Part shown: in pieces, positions 7,817 through 13,333 of the stretch
Layout of the letters: each line of letters opens with the position of its first letter
Numbering within the stretch: the first letter of the stretch is position 1
The notes under the pieces: model-generated
What the model was told of the DNA's origin: nothing
The model's input: the letters and a program-made list of their open reading frames with translations, nothing else
Databases searched by the model: none
Program-made: the position numbers and the translations under genes
From: JBOFCS01 sp051646185
GTDB lineage: Bacteria > Actinomycetota > Actinomycetes > Mycobacteriales > Mycobacteriaceae
Direction: 5' to 3'
DNA: 13,333 bases
NCBI GenBank assembly: GCA_051646185.1
Contig: JBOFCS010000031.1
Span: 1-13,333, forward strand

Positions 7817-9093
7817 TTACAGAAAGGTTCAGGGTACTAGTTTTTGGGCTTCGCGCTCTTCGTCGTAAACCCGATCTCGACAGCTTAAGAACAGCTACAT
7901 CACCCGACCAACTAGCTAAGCGGGCATTAATTCCCGCAGCTCGCAATCTTGGTATTGCTGCCAGCTTCTTGCCACTTCAGTTGCGCACTGAGGCAACTGC
8001 GGCCATGCTTGCTTGCCGGGTACTTGACGCCTACGAAGATCTTGCAGATCGACCCCAAGCAAGCACTGCAGTATTAACTGCGATGAACTATCTTAACGGC
8101 AACTCCGACACTCTCCCCCCACCATTGCAGACAGCGGCTACCCGAGATAGCGAATCAGTGGACTTGGCGCTAACTGAGCGTATCCATGATATTCGAGAAC
8201 TACTGTCCACGCTACCTTTTCCAAGCCAAGAACGGGTAGCGCACATGCTACTAGACGTAGGCAATGCTATGGCACGCAACCTCGATGATCCTCAGGCCAG
8301 AACCGCTTACGGTCAGAATGTACTCGGTCGGGTAACGCTTTACGCATGTTCGCTGGTAACCGAAAATTCTCATGACATGTCTAGCATAGGAGAGTTAGCC
8401 GGTTGCGTTGGCATCACAGCACAATTAGCAAATGACTTGCGCGACAACGAGCTTGCGCTTTACGGTGCTAGCAACCGCAAGGAACTCACTCAAAGCATAA
8501 TGCTTCGACTTCTTGCCCCAGCTCTTGGCTGCTTTGCTTTACTGGCCAAACTGGGTACCCAAACTCCAAGTCGGGGAGCTAGAGCGGCTATGGCTTATAT
8601 GACTATTACCACTGCTGCTTTTCTATGCAAAGCAGCAGATGCTCCGCCTCCTTACCCTAAACGACTCCAACTTGGTGCGGCGTTACTAGCCGCAAGCTCA
8701 TCAGCCCGTTGGACCGCAATGCTGAAACAGACTCAGCTTACGGCTGATCGGGCAATACAGCATCTATTGAACGCTTCTCCCCACCAGAGCATAGCTAGCC
8801 CGGACACTAAAGTATTAAGTTCCAGCAACTTTCATTCACGAGAATTTTCTACTGAAGAATCCACAGTAGAACCTCTGATCATTAATGCTACTTTTGACCT
8901 TGTTCGCGCATTACCGGAAGAGCCACTGACAAATGAACTTCCAGAATACCAAGTGCGGCGGATGATGATTGCTGATCATCTAGCTTTTGGTGCTTTAGAA
9001 CGATTGAACCCTTGCGATGCTGACGCGATGCACAGCCTCGCTCAGCAATTCCAACTTGCTGCTCTCGATACCCCTACCCAAGGAGGCCGCTGA
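7813..9093 (+). CDS. Divergent squalene/phytoene synthase-like protein
   Basis: This 426-aa protein probably has the all-alpha isoprenoid synthase fold. Residues 49-80 (ASFLPLQLRTEATAAML, then CRVLDAYEDLAD) align by eye with the 'S..LP...R.....Y.FCR..DDI.DD' region of squalene/phytoene synthases. They retain an Asp-rich D72-x3-D76. Residues 192-213 (IGELAGCVGITAQLANDLRDNE) align with the 'VA..VG...G.A.Q..NILRDV.ED' region. There the second DxxxD is incomplete: D211 is present and position 215 is Ala. The C-terminal 100 residues or so (320-426) match nothing I recognise. It may do head-to-head condensation of the neighbouring synthase's product, or cyclise or simply bind it. The GTG start (GTGA overlap with the preceding stop) implies translational coupling. 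The family is inferred from motifs and context only. Confidence 0.65.
   Translation: MITERFRVLVFGLRALRRKPDLDSLRTATSPDQLAKRALIPAARNLGIAASFLPLQLRTEATAAMLACRVLDAYEDLADRPQASTAVLTAMNYLNGNSDTLPPPLQTAATRDSESVDLALTERIHDIRELLSTLPFPSQERVAHMLLDVGNAMARNLDDPQARTAYGQNVLGRVTLYACSLVTENSHDMSSIGELAGCVGITAQLANDLRDNELALYGASNRKELTQSIMLRLLAPALGCFALLAKLGTQTPSRGARAAMAYMTITTAAFLCKAADAPPPYPKRLQLGAALLAASSSARWTAMLKQTQLTADRAIQHLLNASPHQSIASPDTKVLSSSNFHSREFSTEESTVEPLIINATFDLVRALPEEPLTNELPEYQVRRMMIADHLAFGALERLNPCDADAMHSLAQQFQLAALDTPTQGGR
9081..9086 (+). promoter_or_regulatory. Strong ribosome binding site of the desaturase gene
   Basis: AGGAGG sits 6 nt before the ATG at 9093 and inside the final codons of the preceding gene. 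It fixes the start in the TGATG overlap and makes this the best Shine-Dalgarno in the operon. Confidence 0.85.
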
Positions 9094-10109
9094 TGCCCAC
9101 TTCTTCGACAGGTCTCAATACCACAACCCAAGTATCTGATTCAGAAAAGCCGCCTTTTAGTAGACGGGTGCTCAAGCTTGAGCACCCGGCAAACATTGGC
9201 CCCTTGGTTCATATTGGCGGTTGGTTTGTAGCTTTAGCATTTGGCTTGCTCGCCCCGATCGCCACACTTTGGTACATTGCGGTTCCGCTCATTATTCTGT
9301 TGATATTGCTGAACTTCTCGCTCACCATTGGGGTGCTTCATATGCACACGCATCGGCCATTATTCGTCACCCGATGGATGAATCGGACTGTGGATTTATT
9401 CTGTTGCATGCCGGGAGCTTTAACTGCCGCGGATATGCGTGAAGTACATATCCTCAGCCACCACCGATATGACGATGAGGACGGTGATATCACTTCTACC
9501 AAAGGGCGGGAGAGCGGGATTCGTGCCGTATGGTACTGGATTCGCTACGGCGTCATTGTTAAAAAGTACACGTTACAAACACTTTTCGATGCTAATGTCA
9601 CCGAAGGACGCCGCAAGCGTCGTCATCAATTTATTCTCGATTTTACGGTGGTTGTGGTATTAATTGTGGCTACAATGTCGGTAGCCGACCCTACTCGGTT
9701 TGCGCTTTTCTACTGGATTCCTTTTGTAGTGTCTCAAATTGGCTCCGGATATTTTGCTTGGCTGACTCATGCACCGGCGCGGATTTTTGAAGATAACTCA
9801 AGTAAATCGATGAATACAGTGGGTAACTGGCTGAATTTCTTTATTTTTAATCAGGGATATCACAGTGTGCACCATCGGTATCCAGGAATACATTGGAGTC
9901 AAATTCCCGATAAAATGGACTACATGAGGCAGGTCGAACCCGGTGTTATTGTGCCTTATTGGATGACTCTTAATTCAGCCTGGCGCCTAGTGTCACCACG
10001 TGGTTTCCTTAATGAAAGTTATGGGGACCGTTGGAAAGCGAAGTTGGAGAAAAGAATCGAGGAGGGAACTGTTCGTTCTCGTTATCTTCCGTGGTTCATA
10101 TGGATCTGA
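9093..10109 (+). CDS. Membrane fatty-acid-desaturase-superfamily oxidase (desaturase/hydroxylase/ketolase)
   Basis: This 338-aa integral membrane diiron oxidase has the histidine boxes of PF00487. Box 1 is HMHTH at 83-87, box 2 is HILSHH at 119-124 and box 3 is HSVHH at 257-261. A further H226 sits in WLTHAP. Hydrophobic segments at about 36-80, 183-197 and 203-224 surround the boxes. Its length suits both acyl desaturases and carotenoid ketolase/hydroxylases (CrtW-like). Given the prenyl synthase neighbours I favour oxidation of an isoprenoid, but the substrate is not determined by sequence. The start overlaps the previous stop by 1 nt (TGATG) behind a strong AGGAGG. The gene end overlaps the next start by 10 nt. 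A perfect 24-bp palindrome lies at codons 25-32. Confidence 0.85.
   Translation: MPTSSTGLNTTTQVSDSEKPPFSRRVLKLEHPANIGPLVHIGGWFVALAFGLLAPIATLWYIAVPLIILLILLNFSLTIGVLHMHTHRPLFVTRWMNRTVDLFCCMPGALTAADMREVHILSHHRYDDEDGDITSTKGRESGIRAVWYWIRYGVIVKKYTLQTLFDANVTEGRRKRRHQFILDFTVVVVLIVATMSVADPTRFALFYWIPFVVSQIGSGYFAWLTHAPARIFEDNSSKSMNTVGNWLNFFIFNQGYHSVHHRYPGIHWSQIPDKMDYMRQVEPGVIVPYWMTLNSAWRLVSPRGFLNESYGDRWKAKLEKRIEEGTVRSRYLPWFIWI
9165..9188. repeat. Perfect 24-bp palindrome inside the desaturase gene
   Basis: CGGGTGCTCAAG is followed directly by its reverse complement, giving 12 + 12 bp with no mismatch. As RNA it would form a 10-bp stem with an AGCT loop about 75 nt after the start codon. It encodes RVLKLEHP, so it is part of the open frame. 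No T-tract follows, so it is not a classic terminator. Confidence 0.9.
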
Positions 10110-10924
10110 TCACGCAACAGCAAGCTCGGGAAGTTCTGACTAACCCGCGTCGGCTTATTCCTTTCCTGATCTCCTTGGCTGGCTACGCCTTTGGTGGGAT
10201 AACTGTACCACTGATGTTACTTTTTGCCGGTGGTTGGTGGCTGCCAAAAACTGTGGATGATGGGCCACATCTCTCTACTATTGCCTCAATTCTAATTAAT
10301 GTGTTGCTATTAGGGCTCTTTGGATTGCAGCATTCAGGTATGGCTCGCCCATCATTTAAGGCATTCATTACCCGCTGGGTTCCAGAAGGCCTTGAACGCA
10401 CTGCATATATCATCATGGCTTGCCTGGCGATGTGGGTACTGTGTTTAGCGTGGCAGCCACTGCCACATACTCTCTGGGTTGCTGATGGAATGATTGGTGC
10501 AGTTTTAGATTCGGGTTTTTGGCTCGGTTTTGCCCTTGTCTACGCAGCTACGCTTTTGCTTAACCACTTTTATTTACTGGGCATTAGTCAGGGTTATCGT
10601 AGTTATGTGAGTCAGGTTCCCGATCCCACCTCGGATCGACTACAAGTGCATGGACCTTACCGCCTAGTGCGGCACCCGTTGATGACAGGGTTACTGCTTA
10701 GCTTTTGGTGTGCAAGCACATTCACCGTTGGGCACTTATTATGGGCTGGTGGGTTGACCGGCTATATTTTGCTTGGAACATTCCTTGAAGAGCGTGACCT
10801 CGTGGCACGATTCGGTACTGCATACCGCGAATACGCAAGTCGGGTACCAGCCTTTTTCCCTGCCCTACTTGGCACCCCCATACGGACCCGACTTCGCAAT
10901 TCATTTGGCGCACGCCGGGGTTAG
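10100..10924 (+). CDS. Membrane methyltransferase of the ICMT/NnrU/MddA family
   Basis: This 274-aa polytopic membrane protein has about six hydrophobic segments. The N-terminal part has FGLQHSGMARPSFK at about 74-87, the NnrU/MddA-type pattern. The C-terminal part has the SAM-binding ICMT/PEMT pattern GPYRLVRHPLMTG at 185-197, FLEERDL at 228-234 and FGTAYREYASRVPAFFP at 238-254. Known relatives methylate isoprenylcysteine carboxyl groups, phospholipid amines, or methanethiol (MddA). As last gene of an isoprenoid operon it may O-methylate the oxidised prenyl product, which is inference. I chose ATG 10100, overlapping the desaturase end by 10 nt. A GTG at 10091 and an ATG at 10031 in the same frame are alternatives. 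The only good AGGAGG lies about 30 nt upstream, so translation probably depends on coupling. Confidence 0.82.
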   Translation: MDLITQQQAREVLTNPRRLIPFLISLAGYAFGGITVPLMLLFAGGWWLPKTVDDGPHLSTIASILINVLLLGLFGLQHSGMARPSFKAFITRWVPEGLERTAYIIMACLAMWVLCLAWQPLPHTLWVADGMIGAVLDSGFWLGFALVYAATLLLNHFYLLGISQGYRSYVSQVPDPTSDRLQVHGPYRLVRHPLMTGLLLSFWCASTFTVGHLLWAGGLTGYILLGTFLEERDLVARFGTAYREYASRVPAFFPALLGTPIRTRLRNSFGARRG

Positions 10925-10943
10925 AAAAAGGTATAGAAACTTT

Positions 10944-11015
10944 TAGCTCTTGATTAAGATCCTATCCAAAAGATCGCTGAAATAAGGAGATTCAGAGTTT
11001 GATCTTCAAGAGCTA
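10944..11015. repeat. Long imperfect inverted repeat downstream of the operon
   Basis: TAGCTCTTGA (10944-10953) followed, after TTA, by AGATC pairs with GATCTTCAAGAGCTA at 11001-11015. This gives 10 bp plus 5 bp of dyad around about 39 nt. It starts 20 nt after the last operon gene. It could form an mRNA 3' hairpin, but there is no T-tract to make it a standard terminator. Confidence 0.55.
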
Positions 11016-11229
11016 TTCCCTGGAATTGCAAAAGAAATTCTGCCCGACAGAATCAATTGTGCTGAAACCTCCCCTATCCATAAACTTGTCTTCACCAATT
11101 TTATCTCTGGGCGCAGGACAGAGCTAACCCCATGACATCGGAAGCTTTGATGAACAGCTCTCGCACATGGCGATGAGAATCTTCATTAGTTTTTATAGTT
11201 GGCTGACTATTTCACCACAAATGCATTGC

Positions 11230-11266
11230 CGGGCTGACAAGATTTGAACTAGAGGCCCTTGATCCT
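11230..11266 (-). pseudogene. Degenerate 3' half of tRNA-Pro, likely attachment-site remnant
   Basis: The plus-strand bases 11230-11249 match the 3' end of the intact tRNA-Pro (13020-13039) at 19 of 20 positions, covering the acceptor 3' strand and most of the T arm. Weaker similarity (GAGGCCC, TTGATCCTC against GCGACCCC, TTGACCCCC) continues to about the anticodon loop with one gap. The anticodon stem and 5' half are gone, so it cannot be a functional tRNA. The orientation is the same as the intact gene. This is what a tyrosine-recombinase insertion at a tRNA 3' end leaves behind, on the side free to decay. Confidence 0.7.
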
Positions 11267-11455
11267 CGATTTTTAGAGTGCAAAAAGAATATCTCTTTAT
11301 GCGCCAGTAGGCTGTAGCACAGCAAATTCCATAATTTATGGTTAGCATGTAAAGCCGGCTTTTGAGTATCTTTGTTCGCTCGATCACGCAGTAGTTCGCG
11401 CTGGACAAGACCGTGCGCTCCGCCATCAAACTGAGCTCACCCGCCGGGGAAAAGA

Positions 11456-12841
11456 TCAGCGCAACATCGTATATGTGATGGCCTTATGCTCCCAGCCGTC
11501 CTCCCACAAGAAGTGGACCGTCTTGCCGATGCCCTGAAACTCCCAGCGCATGAAACTGGGGCGTTGAATCGACCCCCGAATTGGGTTCTTTGGCGCGTTA
11601 AACACTTCCAGTTCCCGGCCTTGATTGAACAGAGAGATCCCGAATTCAATGCCAGCCAGCAGAACCGTACCTCCGCGAATCGTATTGGTTCCGTTGTCCA
11701 GGAACGGCTGAGCAGACCACCAGTCTGAAAGTACCGACTCCGGGTTATTGAAGGGGGCACAAGCGAGTGGGCTGTCCATCTGGCTCGCCACAGAGATTCC
11801 CCATGTCTCCGGCCACTCGGCGCGGCCAAGTAAGATATCCACTGCCTCCGACGGTATCGGCGTAGACACACGGCCACCATTTCCTGTGAAAGCTTTCGCA
11901 GCAGCGTGATTCAGCAGGAGCTTTAACGCCCACCTCTGAAAATCGTCGCCTGAGATGTGCACCTCAGTCTCATCTCCCCACTCACCTGCTCCGCCACGCC
12001 ACTCAAGCGCGTTGTCTCTAATGAACCGAGCGAAGCTAATGGCCGCGTCATCCGCAGGGCGAAGTCCTTGGTTGTGGCTGGTGCAGAGCACGTTGGTGAC
12101 AAACTTCTTGGGCTTGACGGGCTTCACGATTCCGGCCCCGTGATTGTGCTGAATCATCGCGTTCGGGTTATCGAATGTGAACAGCTTGATGAGCCCATGG
12201 GATACGTAATGCTCACCTGAGATTGTGGCTGAGCAACCCCCATGGGTGTTCACGTAGCAGCGAGGGTGGCGGTATTCCGGATCACCCTCTTGGCGCAGCT
12301 CAATGATCTCGAACACCTGATTCGGCGGATACAACCCGCCATCGACACGTGACGGCTGGCTGGGCGTCTCCCCTATCCTCACTTTAACGACTGCGCCGGG
12401 ACACGTTGCGCGGTTGGGAATTTGGTGAATTTGAATGATCTTCGCCGGGACATTGAACTTGCCATCATCCGAAAGGACACCGATGAAGAGTCCCAGATGG
12501 TCGCATGTCAGGTCCTTAACGGTGATTTCGTACTGTGAGACAATTCCACGAGAAGAGTCGCCACCAACTAAATCGACACTACGAAGCGTTGGTTGCCTTT
12601 CATTTAAAGCTTCGCCGTCCGGTGTATCGAAGCACCCGATGAACCCTGACAACGGATAGACCCATTTCTGACTCGCACCTTCCTCTGATACACCAATAAA
12701 CCGCGCGACTGGGCCGTACTCGTGCTCAAGAACCCAGTCGATCTCGTCCACTGTCAGTGGCCTAGTCTCGTGGTCCTTGTAGACCGTGTCGCCGACACGG
12801 ACCGCAAAAACTGGTATCACAATGGGGGAATCCGAGGTCAT
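11456..12841 (-). CDS. Orphan 461-aa protein with HNH-like Cys/His motif
   Basis: I do not recognise this protein by name. There is no signal peptide or membrane helix, so it is probably cytosolic. The centre carries a pattern seen in divergent HNH/treble-clef proteins: C195 and C203 before ISGEH211YVSH, then 42 residues later LC253TSH256N257QGLRPADDAA. This resembles the 'C..C..(S/T)xEH....CxxHN..LS..D.A' layout, in which two Cys pairs bind zinc and the EH/HN residues are catalytic-like. The N-terminal 190 residues or so and C-terminal 180 residues or so give no match I can name. It lies alone between a degraded and an intact tRNA-Pro 3' end and is more GC-rich than the isoprenoid operon, which suggests horizontal acquisition. 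A defence or nuclease role is possible but unproven. ATG 12841 has only a weak ribosome-binding site. Confidence 0.7.
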   Translation of the reverse strand: MTSDSPIVIPVFAVRVGDTVYKDHETRPLTVDEIDWVLEHEYGPVARFIGVSEEGASQKWVYPLSGFIGCFDTPDGEALNERQPTLRSVDLVGGDSSRGIVSQYEITVKDLTCDHLGLFIGVLSDDGKFNVPAKIIQIHQIPNRATCPGAVVKVRIGETPSQPSRVDGGLYPPNQVFEIIELRQEGDPEYRHPRCYVNTHGGCSATISGEHYVSHGLIKLFTFDNPNAMIQHNHGAGIVKPVKPKKFVTNVLCTSHNQGLRPADDAAISFARFIRDNALEWRGGAGEWGDETEVHISGDDFQRWALKLLLNHAAAKAFTGNGGRVSTPIPSEAVDILLGRAEWPETWGISVASQMDSPLACAPFNNPESVLSDWWSAQPFLDNGTNTIRGGTVLLAGIEFGISLFNQGRELEVFNAPKNPIRGSIQRPSFMRWEFQGIGKTVHFLWEDGWEHKAITYTMLR

Positions 12842-13018
12842 ACCGAACTGTACACTCCGAATCTACCTAGTAGGCAGCTAATTACTCGCTAGCTTGGTCA
12901 TGTCCGGGGAACCACATAGTAAGCCACGGCAAGGAAAGTCGCTGTAACACTGCTGTTATGCGGGTATTTGCCTGCCAAGGAGGAGACCCGCAATACAAGC
13001 AAGAACCGCCCCCCACGG

Positions 13019-13092
<74 letters not shown>

Positions 13093-13100
13093 CTGTTAAC

Positions 13101-13123
13101 TTTTGACATCCAACGTGTCAAAA
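13101..13123. repeat. 8-bp inverted repeat upstream of tRNA-Pro
   Basis: TTTTGACA and TGTCAAAA form a perfect 8-bp dyad with a 7-nt centre, 8 nt from the tRNA 5' end. Near-matching GTTA and TAAC extend it outward with small offsets. It contains TTGACA, a -35-like hexamer, but no well-placed -10 before the tRNA is seen. It could be a regulatory site or a short hairpin. Confidence 0.5.
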
Positions 13124-13161
13124 AGATAACCGCGCCAGCCTACCGCAGCAGTCTGGCGCGG
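13119..13161 (-). terminator. Rho-independent terminator of der
   Basis: On the minus strand CCGCGCCAG (13161-13153) pairs perfectly with CTGGCGCGG (13138-13130) across a 14-nt loop. TTATCTTTTT follows. It begins 20 nt after the der stop codon. It implies that tRNA-Pro has its own promoter or is expressed by read-through. Confidence 0.85.
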
Positions 13162-13181
13162 CACCAATCGCCTTGTCAAAG

Positions 13182-13333
13182 CTATTTTGAACGCCGGTCC
13201 CGCTTCTCCCGTACCCGTACCGAGATCCGAACCGGGCTGCCGACAAAGTTGAACTCTTCACGCACCCGACGCTCTAAAAACCGCCGATACCCAGCTTCCA
13301 GAAAACCGGTAGTGAACAGCACAAACGTTGGAG
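13182..13333 (-). CDS. der: GTPase Der (EngA), C-terminal end only
   Basis: The last 50 codons of a gene entering from the right edge. Der is an essential double-GTPase that binds the ribosome and helps mature the 50S subunit. The translated tail reads PTFVLF, TTGFLEAGYRRFLERRVREEF, then GSPVRISVRVREKR and a basic end closed by TAG at 13184-13182. This is the C-terminal KH-like domain ending (PP-T-FVLF ... YRRFLERR-REEF-F-G-P-RI-VR) typical of Der. The GTPase domains are outside the window. A strong terminator follows. Together with secA2 on the same strand it frames the accessory region. Confidence 0.93.
   Translation of the reverse strand, partial: PTFVLFTTGFLEAGYRRFLERRVREEFNFVGSPVRISVRVREKRDRRSK

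Larger units (their letters stand above)
10925..11455. other. Gene-poor, AT-rich stretch between the operon and the HNH-like gene
   Basis: About 530 nt with no supported gene. It contains the inverted repeat at 10944-11015 and the degraded tRNA-Pro 3' end at 11230-11266. Two short open stretches (10986-11132 and 11395-11475, plus strand) look faintly protein-like but lack plausible starts. They may be decayed gene fragments. The composition shifts to visibly more GC-rich from about 11400 onward. Confidence 0.5.

Noticed and set aside
5671..10924. Classical carotenoid (crtEBI) cluster
   Set aside because: No FAD-dependent phytoene desaturase or cyclase is present, and the synthase-like gene is too divergent to call crtB.
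10986..11135. Plus-strand open stretch reading FDLQELFPGIAKEILPDRI and onward
   Set aside because: It looks protein-like but has no ATG, GTG or TTG in a suitable place and no family I can name. At best it is a decayed fragment.
11193..11429. Minus-strand frame of 78 codons in the gene-poor stretch
   Set aside because: No ribosome-binding site or recognisable composition, and it runs across the degraded tRNA sequence.
11395..11478. Plus-strand stretch reading ALDKTVRSAIKLSSPAGEKI, GC-rich
   Set aside because: Only 27 codons, no start codon, and it overlaps the end of the HNH-like gene. It could be a fragment of an element gene but cannot be supported.

Overview
The window looks like a chromosomal segment of a mycolata-type actinobacterium, most likely a Corynebacterium or a close relative with moderate G+C. 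Three things point there: a partial accessory Sec ATPase SecA2 at the left edge, an MmpL4/5-type RND lipid transporter, and the end of the GTPase gene der beside a tRNA-Pro at the right edge. From memory, corynebacterial genomes carry der and secA2 a few genes apart in the same orientation. That would make the interior a variable locus between two core genes. The genus is inference, not something read directly.

Left part (1-2493): the N-terminal two thirds of secA2 (minus strand), preceded on the same strand by a DUF1801 protein. Divergent from that is a small Hsp15-like S4 RNA-binding protein. Middle left (2557-5397): one large MmpL-family transporter on the minus strand. It carries both Asp-Tyr pairs of the proton relay and a long coiled-coil periplasmic insert with a Cys pair, but there is no adjacent mmpS.

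Centre (5398-10924): a 273-bp divergent intergenic region holding a candidate promoter and a 7-bp dyad. It is followed by five tightly packed plus-strand genes that read as one isoprenoid-modifying operon: a ferritin-like metal-dependent hydrolase (PF10118 type), a trans-polyprenyl diphosphate synthase, a very divergent squalene/phytoene-synthase-like protein, a membrane desaturase/hydroxylase with histidine boxes, and an ICMT/NnrU/MddA-like membrane methyltransferase. The last four genes overlap by 4, 1 and 10 nt. A simple reading is: make a prenyl diphosphate, condense or rearrange it, oxidise it, methylate it, and possibly export it with the divergent MmpL. No phytoene desaturase (crtI) or lycopene cyclase is present, so this is not an ordinary carotenoid cluster. 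The first two genes of the operon share a duplicated ribosome-binding and N-terminal coding segment. The desaturase gene contains a perfect 24-bp palindrome near its 5' end.

Right part (10925-13333): a gene-poor stretch containing a degraded copy of the 3' half of the tRNA-Pro, then an orphan 461-aa protein with an HNH-like Cys/His motif (minus strand), then the intact tRNA-Pro(GGG). A rho-independent terminator and the last 50 codons of der follow. The duplicated tRNA 3' end, in the same orientation, suggests a decayed mini-island of about 1.8 kb inserted at tRNA-Pro, with the 461-aa gene as its remaining cargo and no integrase left.
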